From Pseudomonas frederiksbergensis (GTDB lineage Bacteria > Pseudomonadota > Gammaproteobacteria > Pseudomonadales > Pseudomonadaceae): 64,000 bases of DNA. The DNA is taken from assembly GCF_001874645.1 (NCBI RefSeq), contig NZ_CP017886.1, forward strand, positions 2,604,001 to 2,668,000, written 5' to 3'. Below the pieces are notes generated by a model. The model was given only the letters and a program-made list of their open reading frames with translations. It was not told where the DNA came from and did not search any database. This document shows, in pieces, positions 43,331 through 52,691 of the stretch; within the stretch, counting starts at the first letter, position 1; every line of letters begins with the position of its first letter. Position numbers and translations under genes: made by a program.

Positions 43331-44218
43331 ATGGACATCAAACAGCTGAAATTCCTCATCGCCCTCGACGAAACCCGACACTTCGGCCAGGCCGCTGCGC
43401 GTTGCCACATCACTCAGCCAACCCTGTCGATGCGCTTGCGCAGCCTTGAAGAAGAACTCGATCTGCCGTTGGTCAATCGCGGCCAGCGTTTCGAAGGTTT
43501 CACCGCACCGGGCGAGCGGGTGCTGGCCTGGGCGCGCACTGTGCTGGCCGCCTGTGACGGTTTGCAGGCCGAGGCCGCAGCCTGTCGCGGCAATCTGGTC
43601 GGCACCTTGCGTCTGGGCGTGGTGCCGCTGTCGAGTTTTGATCCGCTGCCGTTGATGCAACAGCTGCACGCCGAACACCCTAACCTGCGTTTCGAACTCT
43701 CGGCCTTAAGCTCCGAGCAAATCCTCGAACAACTGGCAAACAATCGCCTGGACCTCGGCGTGTCCTATCTCGAGCGCCTCGACAGCGAGCGTTTCGACTC
43801 GCTGGCCTTCAGCGAAACCCGCATGGGGTTGCTCTACGACCAGCGCTTCTTCAGCTTCGGTGAAAAGCCCTTGAGTTGGGAGGCGCTGATCGAACTGCCG
43901 CTGGGCATGCTCACCAGCGGCATGCACTTTCGCCAGTCCATCGACCACAATTTCCACAGCCGTGGCCTCAGCCCGCAGCCGTTGTTGCAGACCGACGCGG
44001 TCCACCAGTTGTTACAAGCTGTGCACGGCGGTCTGTGTTGCGCGGTGATGCCACTGGAAGGCGGACTCGAAACGCTGACCGAGCATTTGCGCCTGCAACC
44101 GATTGAAAATGCGCAAACCCTTGGCCGACTGGGGCTGATCATGCGCCGTAGTGCACCGCGCTCGGCACTGGCTGAAGCGTGTTTCGCGCACTATCAGAAA
44201 TCACAGACGAGCTCTTGA
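43331..44218 (+). CDS. LysR-family transcriptional regulator
   Basis: 295 residues: N-terminal winged helix MDIKQLKFLIALDETRHFGQAAARCHITQPTLSMRLRSLE (blocks LIALDETRHFGQAAARC and ITQPTLSMRLRSLE), linker helix and periplasmic-binding-like effector domain (GTLRLGVVPLSS, LDLGVSYLE). The gene downstream is fdhD in the same orientation, so it may control formate dehydrogenase genes, but ligand and target are not known. Confidence 0.88.
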   Translation: MDIKQLKFLIALDETRHFGQAAARCHITQPTLSMRLRSLEEELDLPLVNRGQRFEGFTAPGERVLAWARTVLAACDGLQAEAAACRGNLVGTLRLGVVPLSSFDPLPLMQQLHAEHPNLRFELSALSSEQILEQLANNRLDLGVSYLERLDSERFDSLAFSETRMGLLYDQRFFSFGEKPLSWEALIELPLGMLTSGMHFRQSIDHNFHSRGLSPQPLLQTDAVHQLLQAVHGGLCCAVMPLEGGLETLTEHLRLQPIENAQTLGRLGLIMRRSAPRSALAEACFAHYQKSQTSS

Positions 44219-44312
44219 TCGACGCCATCTATCAGCAGATCAGTATTAGCGATTAGACGTAACACATTGACGCGCCTAGGCTTAAGGCTGGATAAACTGC
44301 CGGTATTGCCCC

Positions 44313-45152
44313 ATGAAAGCCAAGCGTCCGGTCGGCGTGACGCCTGCCGTAGAAACGCCTGCGCCCGCCGCCAGTCAGACTTACCAGTACTGCAACCTCG
44401 ACCGCAATGAATCAGCCAGCACTGCGCTCGCTGAAGAAGTGGCGTTGGCGATTTCCTATAACGGCATCAGTCAGGCCGTGATGTTGGTCACCCCGAGCGA
44501 CCTGGAAGACTTCATCGTCGGCTTCAGCCTGGGCAGCGGGATCATCAGCGACGTGTCTGACCTCTATGACCTGCAACTCAGCGGGTCCGGTTCGGCGCAG
44601 TACGCGCAGGTCAGCATTTCCAACCGCGCGTTCTGGAACCTCAAGCAGCAACGTCGGCAACTGGCCGGTACCAGCGGTTGTGGGCTCTGTGGCGTCGAAG
44701 CCGTAGAGCAAGCCTTGCCGCAACTCAATGTATTGCCCGGCGCGCCATTGCCCCCCGCACAATGGCTTGAAGGCCTGCGCCAGCGCATCGGTGAACTCCA
44801 GCCATTGGGCCAGCATAGCGGCGCAGTGCATGCCGCTGTGTTCATGAACAACCAGGGCGAGTTGCTGCTGGGCCGTGAAGACATCGGCCGGCATAACGCG
44901 CTCGACAAGCTGATTGGCGCGCTGATCCGCCAGAACATCCCGACGGCGGGCGGACTGGTGATTGTCACCAGCCGTTGCAGCCTCGAACTGATCCAGAAAG
45001 TGTTGCGCGCCGGTATCCAGACCTTGGTCAGCCTGTCGTCGCCCACCGGCCTAGCCGTGCAATGGGCGCGCCGGCACAACCTCAATCTTATCCACCTGCC
45101 GCAGAAAAGTGCGCCGCGGGTCTATAGCCCTGCGATGGAGAATCAAGCGTGA
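44313..45152 (+). CDS. fdhD: Formate dehydrogenase accessory sulfurtransferase
   Basis: 279 residues. FdhD moves sulfur from IscS to the Mo-bisPGD cofactor of formate dehydrogenases. Seen here: NGISQAVMLVTPSDLEDF, the catalytic CxxC in TSGCGLCGVEAVEQA near residue 125, and GREDIGRHNALDKLIGAL with TSRCSLELIQK near the C-terminus. Its stop overlaps the GTG start of the molybdoenzyme gene, its likely client. Confidence 0.95.
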   Translation: MKAKRPVGVTPAVETPAPAASQTYQYCNLDRNESASTALAEEVALAISYNGISQAVMLVTPSDLEDFIVGFSLGSGIISDVSDLYDLQLSGSGSAQYAQVSISNRAFWNLKQQRRQLAGTSGCGLCGVEAVEQALPQLNVLPGAPLPPAQWLEGLRQRIGELQPLGQHSGAVHAAVFMNNQGELLLGREDIGRHNALDKLIGALIRQNIPTAGGLVIVTSRCSLELIQKVLRAGIQTLVSLSSPTGLAVQWARRHNLNLIHLPQKSAPRVYSPAMENQA

Positions 45153-47506
45153 GCACGGATCATCAAGCCGACCAGACACCCACCCCGCGCTACAAGCCTT
45201 ACAAGCCCTACAAGGGCGCGGCCGGTGGCTGGGGCGCGCTGATCAGTGTCGCCCAGGCGTGGCTGACCAGTGACAACGCGCTGAAAAACCTGCGCATGAT
45301 GCTCAAGACCAACCAGAACGGCGGCTTCGACTGCCCGGGCTGCGCCTGGGGTGATTCGCCGGAAAGCGGCATGGTCAAGTTCTGTGAAAACGGCGCCAAA
45401 GCGGTCAACTGGGAAGCGACCAAGCGCCGGGTCGATGCCGCGTTCTTCGCCAAACACAGCGTCAGCTCGCTGCTGGAACAAAGTGACTACTGGCTCGAAT
45501 ATCAAGGCCGGCTGACCGAGCCGATGAGCTACGACGCCGAAACCGACCGTTACACCCCCATCAGCTGGGAGGCGGCCTTTGCGCTGATCGGCAAACACCT
45601 GCAGAGCCTGCCGAGTCCGGACCAGGCCGAGTTCTACACGTCGGGCCGTGCCAGCAACGAAGCGGCGTATCTCTATCAGCTATTCGTCCGTGCGTTCGGC
45701 ACCAATAACTTCCCCGACTGTTCGAACATGTGCCACGAGGCCAGCGGTGTGGCCATGGCGCAAAGTGTCGGCGTCGGCAAAGGCACGGTGACCTTCGACG
45801 ACTTCGAACACGCCGACGCGATTTTCGTCTGGGGCCAGAACCCCGGCACCAACCATCCACGGATGCTCGAACCCCTGCGCGAAGCGGTGAAACGCGGCGC
45901 TCAGGTGGTGTGCATCAATCCGCTCAAAGAGCGTGGCCTGGAGCGTTTCCAGCACCCGCAGAACCCGCTCGAAATGCTCACCAACGGTAACAAGCCGACC
46001 AACACTGCGTACTTCCGTCCAGCGTTGGGGGGGGACATGGCGCTGCTGCGCGGCATGGCCAAGTTCCTGCTGCAATGGGAACGCGAGGCGCAACAGACCG
46101 ACGCGCCATCGGTGTTCGACCACGATTTCCTCAACGAACACACCGCCAGCGTGCTCGACTACCTGGGCACGATCGACGACACCTCGTGGGAGCAGATCGT
46201 CGAGCAGTCAGGGCTGACCCTGGAAGAGATCGAGCAAGCAGCGCGCATGTACGCCAAAGGCAAGAACGTAATCATGTGCTGGGCCATGGGCATTACCCAG
46301 CACCGGCACTCGGTACCGACCATTCAGGAAATCGCCAACCTGATGCTGCTGCGCGGCAACATCGGCCGCCCGGGCGCTGGCTTGTGCCCGGTGCGGGGGC
46401 ACAGCAATGTGCAAGGCGACCGGACCATGGGCATCAACGAACGCCCGCCGGCGTTCTTCCTCGATGCGCTGGAACGTCGCTTCCAGTTCAAGGTGCCGCG
46501 TGAGAACGGTCACAACGTGGTCGAAGCCATCCACGCGATGCTCGACGGTCGCTCGAAAGTCTTCATCGGTCTGGGCGGCAACTTTGCCCAAGCCACGCCG
46601 GACAGCCCACGGACCTTCCAGGCCCTGAGCAATTGCGACCTCACCGTGCAGATCAGCACCAAACTCAACCGCAGCCATCTGGCGCACGGTAAAGAAGCGC
46701 TGATCCTGCCGTGCCTGGGCCGCACCGACATCGACTTGCAAACCGAAGGGACGCAAGCGGTGACGGTCGAAGACTCGTTCAGCATGGTTCACGCCTCCAA
46801 CGGCCAACTGCAGCCGCTGTCGAAACAGATGCGTTCGGAGCCGTCGATCATCGCCGGTATCGCCGCCGCAACCTTGGGCGCCACGCCTGTCGACTGGAAT
46901 TGGCTGGTGGCCGATTACCGCCGTATCCGCGAGCTGATTGCCGACACTATTCCGGGCTTCAAGGACTTCAACCAGAAAATCGAGAACCCGGGCGGCTTCT
47001 ATCTGGGGAACAGCGCACGTACCCGGCGCTGGAACACTCCGTCGGGTCGCGCCCATTTCCGCGCGAACATCCTGCCGGCCGATCTGGTGCACGAGCGCAC
47101 CCGCGCCACCGGGCAGTTGCCGGACCTGATCATGCAATCGATGCGCTCTCACGATCAGTACAACACCACCATTTACGGTCTCGACGACCGTTACCGTGGG
47201 GTCAAGGGCCAGCGTGACGTGCTGTTCGTCAACGAAGCCGACATCATTCGCCTGGGTTTCAAACCGGGGCAGAAAGCCGATATCGTGTCGATATGGGATG
47301 ACGGTCGTGAGCGCCGCGTCAAAGGCTTCACCTTGCTGGCGTTCGATATTCCCGCCGGACAAGCAGCCGCTTACTACCCGGAAGTGAACCCGTTGGTGCC
47401 GCTGGAAAGCACCGGTGACGGCAGCCACACACCGACCTCGAAGTTCATTGCGATCCGTTTGGAAGCGGCAAGCGAGACCGGGCTGATCATGGCCAGGTCA
47501 GCTTAA
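45149..47506 (+). CDS. FdhF/YdeP-family molybdopterin oxidoreductase
   Basis: 785 residues from GTG 45149. Molybdopterin oxidoreductase fold: CPGCAWGD near residue 66 (possible iron-sulfur ligands) with KFCENGAKAVNWE, EFYTSGRASNEAAYL, NMCHEASGVAM, FVWGQNPGTNHPRM, and the C-terminal dinucleotide-binding SMRSHDQYNTTIYGLDD. No Sec-type selenocysteine codon is needed and no signal peptide occurs, so it is cytoplasmic. The FdhF/YdeP clade is named for formate dehydrogenase H but its real electron donors are often unknown. Translationally coupled to fdhD. Confidence 0.9.
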   Translation: MSTDHQADQTPTPRYKPYKPYKGAAGGWGALISVAQAWLTSDNALKNLRMMLKTNQNGGFDCPGCAWGDSPESGMVKFCENGAKAVNWEATKRRVDAAFFAKHSVSSLLEQSDYWLEYQGRLTEPMSYDAETDRYTPISWEAAFALIGKHLQSLPSPDQAEFYTSGRASNEAAYLYQLFVRAFGTNNFPDCSNMCHEASGVAMAQSVGVGKGTVTFDDFEHADAIFVWGQNPGTNHPRMLEPLREAVKRGAQVVCINPLKERGLERFQHPQNPLEMLTNGNKPTNTAYFRPALGGDMALLRGMAKFLLQWEREAQQTDAPSVFDHDFLNEHTASVLDYLGTIDDTSWEQIVEQSGLTLEEIEQAARMYAKGKNVIMCWAMGITQHRHSVPTIQEIANLMLLRGNIGRPGAGLCPVRGHSNVQGDRTMGINERPPAFFLDALERRFQFKVPRENGHNVVEAIHAMLDGRSKVFIGLGGNFAQATPDSPRTFQALSNCDLTVQISTKLNRSHLAHGKEALILPCLGRTDIDLQTEGTQAVTVEDSFSMVHASNGQLQPLSKQMRSEPSIIAGIAAATLGATPVDWNWLVADYRRIRELIADTIPGFKDFNQKIENPGGFYLGNSARTRRWNTPSGRAHFRANILPADLVHERTRATGQLPDLIMQSMRSHDQYNTTIYGLDDRYRGVKGQRDVLFVNEADIIRLGFKPGQKADIVSIWDDGRERRVKGFTLLAFDIPAGQAAAYYPEVNPLVPLESTGDGSHTPTSKFIAIRLEAASETGLIMARSA

Positions 47507-47515
47507 AGCAGAATC

Positions 47516-47626
47516 AAAAGATCGTCCGAATGCGGCCCGAACCTGCGGCAGCGCCTACAAAAGCGGTGTGATAACCGTTCTCCGTAGGAGCTGCCGCAGG
47601 TTCGGGCCGCATTCGGACGATCTTTT
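47516..47626. repeat. Long REPIN variant with perfect 36-base arms
   Basis: Arms 47516-47551 and 47591-47626 are perfect complements over 36 bases. The tip keeps the usual CCTGCGGCAG, but the base carries TCCGAATGCGGCCCGAA in place of the common CAG, changed identically in both arms. Loop of 39 bases. It follows the molybdoenzyme gene by 9 bases. Confidence 0.85.
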
Positions 47627-47852
47627 AGCATCATGACGGACAAACCCGACTTTCAAACGCCCACAAAAAAGGCCGCTTTTGTATCAAAGCGACCTGTCTC
47701 AAGTAGCAAAAGACCAGCGAAAATCTATTAAGTTCCGCCTAAAAAACAACAACTTAGAGAATTCTCACAAGTCGTGTTACTCGTCGGATTTTGATTGTAA
47801 CCATCGTGACACAGCCTCAGGATCGCGCCGTCATCCCTTTGAGGCTCCGCTA

Positions 47853-48341
47853 ATGAAGTTCTCCTCGATTCTCTTGTTGTCCCTTGGCCTGATCAGTGGC
47901 GCCGCTTCTGCCGGTGGTACCGCCGAAGCAGGTGTGGGCGGCGCATTGGGCGGGGTTCTTGGCTCGGTGGTGGGTCAATCGCTGGGCGGTAACACCGGCT
48001 CGACCATTGGCGCGGCCCTGGGTGGCGCGGGTGGTAGTGCGGTAGGTGCCAACAAACACAGCCGTGGCGAAGCGGCCATCGGGGGTGCGCTCGGCGCAGC
48101 CGGCGGTAACGTGGTCGGCCGCAGCATGGGCGGCACTTCGGGCAGCCTTATCGGCGCAGCAGCCGGCGGTGGTGCTGGTGGTGCGCTGGGTAACTACATG
48201 GGCAACCAGAGCAATAACGAAGACCGTGGCGGCCGTCGCGGGCACGATGACCGCCGTTACTACCGCGATGATGACCACCGCGGTCGTGGTCATGCTTACG
48301 GCCATCACAAGCATCATCACGACTATCGTGATCGCGACTAA
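47853..48341 (+). CDS. Glycine-zipper surface/periplasmic protein with His/Asp-rich tail
   Basis: Start at ATG 47853 with GAGG upstream gives 162 residues; upstream codons lack coding character. A signal peptide (MKFSSILLLSLGLISGAASA) is followed by repeated GxxxG segments (GVGGALGGVLGSVVGQSLGG, TIGAALGGAGGSAVG, IGGALGAAGGNVVG) typical of glycine-zipper membrane-inserting proteins, and a 40-residue hydrophilic tail of Asp, Arg, His and Tyr (DDHRGRGHAYGHHKHHHDYR), probably metal-binding or surface-exposed. Common in pseudomonads, function unknown. Confidence 0.8.
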   Translation: MKFSSILLLSLGLISGAASAGGTAEAGVGGALGGVLGSVVGQSLGGNTGSTIGAALGGAGGSAVGANKHSRGEAAIGGALGAAGGNVVGRSMGGTSGSLIGAAAGGGAGGALGNYMGNQSNNEDRGGRRGHDDRRYYRDDDHRGRGHAYGHHKHHHDYRDRD

Positions 48342-48360
48342 TCGCTGATTGCAGGCTTTC

Positions 48361-48433
48361 AAAAGATCGCAGGCTGCGCCAGCTCCTACGTTGACCGTGT
48401 ACCCGTAGGAGCTGCCGCAGGCTGCGATCTTTT
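48361..48433. repeat. REPIN-type inverted repeat
   Basis: Arms 48361-48390 and 48404-48433, AAAAGATCGCAGGCTGCGCC type, with two mismatches. It separates the glycine-zipper gene from the convergent thioesterase gene; the T run to 48436 may end the rightward transcript. Confidence 0.8.
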
Positions 48434-48435
48434 TT

Positions 48436-48870
48436 TCAAAGCACCACCAACCGCTCCAACGCCTCGCGCAACCCGACAGGAATCGCCACCGGCTGATTCG
48501 AGGCCCGATCCACAAACACCTGCACAAAGCGTCCTGCCGCGCAGGCGTCCGCTTCCCCGGCCTTGAACACCGCCAGCTCGTATTGCACCGAACTGCTGCC
48601 CATCTTACCCACCCGCAATCCGATTTCAATGCGCTCGGGAAAAGCGATCGAGGCGAAGTAATCGCACGCCGAACTCACCACAAACCCCACTACGTCACCG
48701 TCGTGAATATCCAAACCACCGACTTCGATCAGGTAGGTATTCACCGCCGTGTCGAAAAAGCTGTAGTAGGTCACGTTGTTCACATGGCCATAAACATCGT
48801 TGTCGTGCCAACGGGTGATGATCGGCTGAAAGTGGCGGTAGTCGGAGCGCTGGGGTATCGGATTGGACAT
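48436..48870 (-). CDS. 4-hydroxybenzoyl-CoA-type thioesterase
   Basis: 144 residues, hot-dog fold. ITRWHDNDVYGHVNNVTYYSFFDTAVN (RWHDNDVYGHVNN contains the catalytic Asp of the 4HBT family) and VGFVVSSACDYFASIAFPERI. Acyl-CoA thioesterase of unspecified substrate. Divergence from other genes: it is downstream of recQ on the same strand after 48 bases, so the two may be one transcript. Confidence 0.88.
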   Translation of the reverse strand: MSNPIPQRSDYRHFQPIITRWHDNDVYGHVNNVTYYSFFDTAVNTYLIEVGGLDIHDGDVVGFVVSSACDYFASIAFPERIEIGLRVGKMGSSSVQYELAVFKAGEADACAAGRFVQVFVDRASNQPVAIPVGLREALERLVVL

Positions 48871-48918
48871 CAGTGTCGGTTCCTGAAATTGAACAGCCAG
48901 TCTAAGGCGAAAACCGCG

Positions 48919-50865
48919 TTATCGTTCTTCGCGAGCATCGGAACGCCGCACGGCCCACTCGCGCACCTCGGCATACGGATAATCCTCCAGTGCCGCAAAC
49001 CCCGGAATCGCCCGCGCCTTGAGCCTGGTAAACAGCGGCACGCTGATACCGCACAAGAACCGTGTCAGCCGTTCCGCACCCGGTACATGGCCGTTGTGCG
49101 CCTCGTGCCTGTGGATAAAGTCACCACACAGCGCCTCAAAGTTTTTATCCACAAGCGCCGGCAGCTCAGGCGGTTCCGGCAGACGGGCAACCTGCCCATG
49201 ACACACCGAACAATGCCCGCACTGCTGCGGCGCGTTTTCATCGCCGAAGTACTGCGCCAATCGATAGCCCAGGCAGCGTTCGGTGGCGAATAGATCGAGC
49301 ATCGCGTGGATACGCGCGATTTCGGTGCGTTCATGTTGCGTGAAGTAGCCATGCAACTCAGCGCTCAACGTCTCGGCATCGAAGTCCGTCATCAGCAGGC
49401 TGTAGACCTCGGTCATCTGCTTGCTTTCAAGCTCGACCCAGCCCTTCTCCTGAAAGTAGTCCAGCGCCTTGACCACCCGGCTGCGCTCGGCCTGATGCTG
49501 TTGATACAGCGCCTCGAAATTCACCGTGGCCCAGGTTCGCGCTCGGTTGGAGGTCTGGATGATCGCCGCGACGAAGTCCCGACGCTCGCCTTCGAAACGC
49601 GTCAGCAAGGCTTCAGGCTCCAGCAGGAACTTGAAACGGTATTCGGCAAAGTAGGCGTAACGCGGTGCGATCAAGCCTTTCAGTTCAAGTTGCACCAGCA
49701 AGGTCTTGAGCGGCAGTTGGCGAATATTGCTCTGGTCGGCCAGCGGCCCCAGCAAAAACTCCCACTGCCCATCCGGCGCGGCCGCTTGCAGTTCGTCGAG
49801 CACACAGCGGATACCGTCCAGCTCTGGCGTGTCGCCGTACACGAAGTTTTCCAACACGTTGAGGCTGTCACGGTTGGCCAACACCAAACAGTCGGAAGGT
49901 TGCCCGTCGCGCCCGGCACGACCGATTTCCTGACTGTAATTTTCGATGGATTTCGGCAAGTCGAAATGCACCACATTGCGGATGTCGCTCTTGTCGATGC
50001 CCATGCCAAAAGCGATGGTGGCGACGATGCAATTGGACTGCCCGCCCATGAACCGGCGCTGGATCGCTTCCCGTTGTTCGTGGGGCAAACCGGCGTGATA
50101 GGCCTCAGCCTGAAGACCGTTTTGGCTCAGGTGCTGGGCAATCTGTTCGGCGGTTTTCTGCAGGGTTACATAGACAATACTCGGCTGCCCGGCGCGCTGG
50201 CCCATCCACTCCACCAGACGACGACGCTTGTCCTGACCGCGCACCGGTTCAACCAGCAAATTCAGGTTGGGCCGATAGAAACCGGTGGTCACCACATCGT
50301 CCGCCGCGATGGCGAATTTCGCCTGCATGTCGGCGATCACTTTGGGCGTTGCAGTAGCCGTCAGCAGCAAGGTTTGCGGGATGTTGAACTGGCGCTGGTA
50401 GTCCGGCAGCTTCAAGTAGTCCGGCCTGAAGTTGTGGCCCCATTCGGAGATGCAGTGCGCCTCGTCCACCACCAGCAACGAGATCGGCACTTGCTGCAGA
50501 AAGTTGCGAAAACGCTCGTTCTTCAGGCGCTCCACGGAAATCATCAGGATCTTCAACTCGCCGGACCTGGCCCGCGCCATCACATCGTTGGCGTCATCGC
50601 GGCTCTGCGCCGAATCGATACTCGCCGCCGCAATCCCGTGGCGCCGCAAGAACGCCAACTGGTCCTGCATCAGCGCCAGCAAGGGCGAGACCACCAGCGT
50701 CAGGTGCGGCAGCAACAAGGCCGGCAGTTGATAACACAAAGACTTGCCGGACCCGGTGGGGAAAATCGCCGCCGCCGAGCGCCCGGCCAACACCGCACTG
50801 ACCGCCGCCTCCTGGCCGGGCCGGAACTGTGGATAACCAAAGACCTGTTCGAGGGTGTTGTGCAT
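48919..50865 (-). CDS. recQ: RecQ-family ATP-dependent DNA helicase
   Basis: 648 residues. Helicase motifs: RPGQEAAVSAVLAGRSAAAIFPTGSGKSLCYQ (Q-motif area and Walker A), SPLLALMQDQ, VVDEAHCISEWGHNFRPDY (DEAH), ATATPKV, VATIAFGMGIDKSDIRNVVH and QEIGRAGRDGQ (motif VI). A zinc site with QQCGHCSVCHG lies at about residues 535-550. It ends in a short non-HRDC tail. Pseudomonads often carry this second RecQ-like gene besides the canonical one, so the exact role is less sure. Confidence 0.9.
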   Translation of the reverse strand: MHNTLEQVFGYPQFRPGQEAAVSAVLAGRSAAAIFPTGSGKSLCYQLPALLLPHLTLVVSPLLALMQDQLAFLRRHGIAAASIDSAQSRDDANDVMARARSGELKILMISVERLKNERFRNFLQQVPISLLVVDEAHCISEWGHNFRPDYLKLPDYQRQFNIPQTLLLTATATPKVIADMQAKFAIAADDVVTTGFYRPNLNLLVEPVRGQDKRRRLVEWMGQRAGQPSIVYVTLQKTAEQIAQHLSQNGLQAEAYHAGLPHEQREAIQRRFMGGQSNCIVATIAFGMGIDKSDIRNVVHFDLPKSIENYSQEIGRAGRDGQPSDCLVLANRDSLNVLENFVYGDTPELDGIRCVLDELQAAAPDGQWEFLLGPLADQSNIRQLPLKTLLVQLELKGLIAPRYAYFAEYRFKFLLEPEALLTRFEGERRDFVAAIIQTSNRARTWATVNFEALYQQHQAERSRVVKALDYFQEKGWVELESKQMTEVYSLLMTDFDAETLSAELHGYFTQHERTEIARIHAMLDLFATERCLGYRLAQYFGDENAPQQCGHCSVCHGQVARLPEPPELPALVDKNFEALCGDFIHRHEAHNGHVPGAERLTRFLCGISVPLFTRLKARAIPGFAALEDYPYAEVREWAVRRSDAREER

Positions 50866-51307
50866 AAGCTGTCACTCCGTTGACTGCTGCCATGCCGAAA
50901 GCCTAGCCGGCGAGCGCAGCGAGTCGAGAAAAGGTCGGGCGCAAAAAGGATACGGAATGATACAGGGAGAACGGCGCAAGACTCGTGATGCAATTCCATG
51001 GCTGATGGCGTTCAACGGTGAATCGAAAATCACGAAATCCCCTACGCAGTCTGGCGCACGCGTTACTGCCGCTCTATTCGCCACGCCTGACAAGCGCGTG
51101 GGAAATTCGACGTTTCGGCAGCTCGCTGAAAAAACCTCGTAAACCCTGTAGGCCTAAGGCTCAACGGCCAGTAAACGCCCTACACAACCTGTCCATGCAA
51201 GCTGTCTTGCGAGGCTTTGGAGTGGGGCTCTATAGTTTGCGGCGCGGCTGAAACCCGCGTGTCGGCCTGCGAGAGCGACGCCGCGGACTTCCTACAGGAT
51301 CCCCTCA
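50866..51307. other. 442-base intergenic region between recQ and the first small paralog
   Basis: It holds the recQ promoter region and short frames with no coding signal. A structured leader GCGGCG...CGCCGC (about 51240-51285) precedes the next gene after a CTATAGT. Nothing else supported. Confidence 0.5.
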
Positions 51308-51589
51308 ATGAACACGCTCGATCCGTCTAACAACCGTTATCGCCCACTCAAAAGCAGCTACAGCGACACGCCGGTTCTGGTCATCGACACCGAAGCCAAT
51401 CCCCACGCCATTCTGGACGCCGCCCGACAACGCATCCGCGCCTCCAGCGACCTGCTCGAAACTCTGTATTGCCTGTGCTTCAAACAAGCGGATGTGAAAG
51501 ACATTCCGAATATCGTCAACGCGCTTTATCTGCTGACTCAGGATGGGAGTGAGTTGCTTGAGGTGGCTCGACAGCGGATGACGAGGTGA
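51308..51589 (+). CDS. Small DUF3077/DUF6124-like protein, copy 1
   Basis: 93 residues. Conserved blocks with the second copy at 51949: RYRPLKSS, VLVIDTEANPHAILDAARQR, IRASSDLLETLYC, VKDIPNIVNALYLLTQDG and VARQRM. Such small pseudomonad proteins are highly variable in number and have no established function. Assignment to DUF3077/DUF6124 is from memory of the family and is tentative. Confidence 0.7.
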   Translation: MNTLDPSNNRYRPLKSSYSDTPVLVIDTEANPHAILDAARQRIRASSDLLETLYCLCFKQADVKDIPNIVNALYLLTQDGSELLEVARQRMTR

Positions 51590-51611
51590 ATATGTATGCG
51601 GTGGCGGCCCC

Positions 51612-51696
51612 AAAAGATCGCAGCCTTCGGCAGCTCCTACAGATTTGCGTGCGGTATCGACTACTCGACGTAGGAGCTGCCGCAGGCTGCGATCTT
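51612..51696. repeat. REPIN-type inverted repeat
   Basis: Left arm AAAAGATCGCAGCCTTCGGC... 51612-51640, right arm 51670-51696, one mismatch. Lies between the two small paralogs. Confidence 0.8.
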
Positions 51697-51948
51697 GGCG
51701 ATCCCGCTCACGCCAAAAATGTCCTGAAGCGTTTGATGGCTAAAAAACGAGACGCCCTACGTCAACGGACAGACCGATAGACACGGCCTTACCCATCTTC
51801 GTCCCCGTCCTACAACCTCATGCTCCTTGTCGCCTTTCGCCAGCCTGCGCAGCACACCTATAGTCGTTAGCGTTGCTGCAAAATCAGCGACCGGGTTTGG
51901 TCACCCGGAAGAGAGGCATACATTTCCCTTAAATAGAGGTGCTCCTCA
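51697..51948. other. Gap with duplicated segment upstream of paralog 2
   Basis: 51727-51757 (AGCGTTTGATGGC..., ending CCCTACGTC) recurs with few changes at 53285-53314. The last 80 bases before 51949 contain a TATAGT and two small hairpins (GCTG/CAGC and CCGGGT/ACCCGG), a structured leader. Confidence 0.45.
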
Positions 51949-52245
51949 ATGACCACATTAAATCCGTTTGTAGATCGCTACCGCCCACTCCAATCCAACC
52001 TCACTGACACCTCGCCCCTGATCATCGACACAGAGGCCGACCCGCAAGACATCCTCGAAGCCGCCCTTCAGCGCATCCGCGCCTCCAGCGACCTGCTCGA
52101 AACCTTGCACTGCCAATGCTTCCAACACGGCGACGTCAAAGACATTCCCCATATCACCCACGCTCTGTATTTGTTGACTCAAGACGGCCGCAACCTGCTC
52201 CAGGTTGCCCAGCAACGCATGTTGAACTGGAAAGCGCCTGCCTGA
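51949..52245 (+). CDS. Small DUF3077/DUF6124-like protein, copy 2
   Basis: 98 residues, clearly paralogous to copy 1 (RYRPLQSN, LIIDTEADPQDILEAALQRI, RASSDLLETLHC, VKDIPHITHALYLLTQDG), with a longer end VAQQRMLNWKAPA. The last 48 bases of this gene recur, degraded, at 53329-53376. Function unknown; a structured leader precedes it. Confidence 0.7.
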   Translation: MTTLNPFVDRYRPLQSNLTDTSPLIIDTEADPQDILEAALQRIRASSDLLETLHCQCFQHGDVKDIPHITHALYLLTQDGRNLLQVAQQRMLNWKAPA

Positions 52246-52259
52246 AGTCCGAGTGAACA

Positions 52260-52290
52260 GATCGTTCCCACGTTCTGCGTGAGAACGATC
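52260..52290. repeat. Intergenic inverted repeat (GATCGTTCCCACG type)
   Basis: Arms 52260-52272 and 52278-52290 with one mismatch (TTCCC versus GAGAA side). Same family as 29071-29102. Confidence 0.7.
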
Positions 52291-52374
52291 GAACACCCGT
52301 TACAACTGAACAGATGAAAGTCCATTCAAGCTGATCAGCATTGCCCGAAAGTAAGCCAATGGCGTACATTAACG

Positions 52375-52689
52375 ATGATTTTCATTGAGACCCCAATCTT
52401 CACCCGTCGAGCCAAAGAACTATTGGATGACGATGCCTATATCGCCTTGCAGAAGGTACTGGTGTCGAATCCCTCGGCTGGCGACGTCATCGAAGGGACA
52501 GCCGGGATTCGCAAAATGCGGGTCGCGGCCAAGGGGCACGGCAAACGAGGAGGAGCCCGAGTGATTTACTACCATTTCGTCTCGGCATCGCAGATCGCTT
52601 TGTTGATGATCTACCCTAAAAATGAGCAACAAGACCTAACCGCCGATGAACGCAAAGCGTTGAAAGCCGTCATCGAACACTGGAGATAA
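52375..52689 (+). CDS. RelE/HigB-type toxin of a toxin-antitoxin pair
   Basis: 104 residues: FIETPIFTRRAKELLDD, NPSAGDVIEGTAGIRKMRVAAKGHGKRGGARVIYYHF (long basic RelE-type core with the GARVIYYHF strand) and LLMIYPKNEQQDLTADER. RelE/HigB members cut mRNA at the ribosome. It precedes its antitoxin, the reverse-order arrangement usual for HigBA/RelE-NadS pairs. Confidence 0.85.
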   Translation: MIFIETPIFTRRAKELLDDDAYIALQKVLVSNPSAGDVIEGTAGIRKMRVAAKGHGKRGGARVIYYHFVSASQIALLMIYPKNEQQDLTADERKALKAVIEHWR

Positions 52690-52691
52690 CC

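Noticed and set aside
46208..47428. A 406-codon minus-strand frame opposite the FdhF/YdeP gene
   Set aside because: Shadow frame with no motif; the plus-strand enzyme is certain.
47667..47694. Minus-strand terminator-like hairpin before the glycine-zipper gene
   Set aside because: The stem and T run are decent, but no minus-strand gene lies upstream for it to terminate, so it was not listed as a feature.
49306..50883. A 525-codon plus-strand frame opposite recQ
   Set aside because: Antisense shadow of a well-supported helicase gene; no family resemblance.
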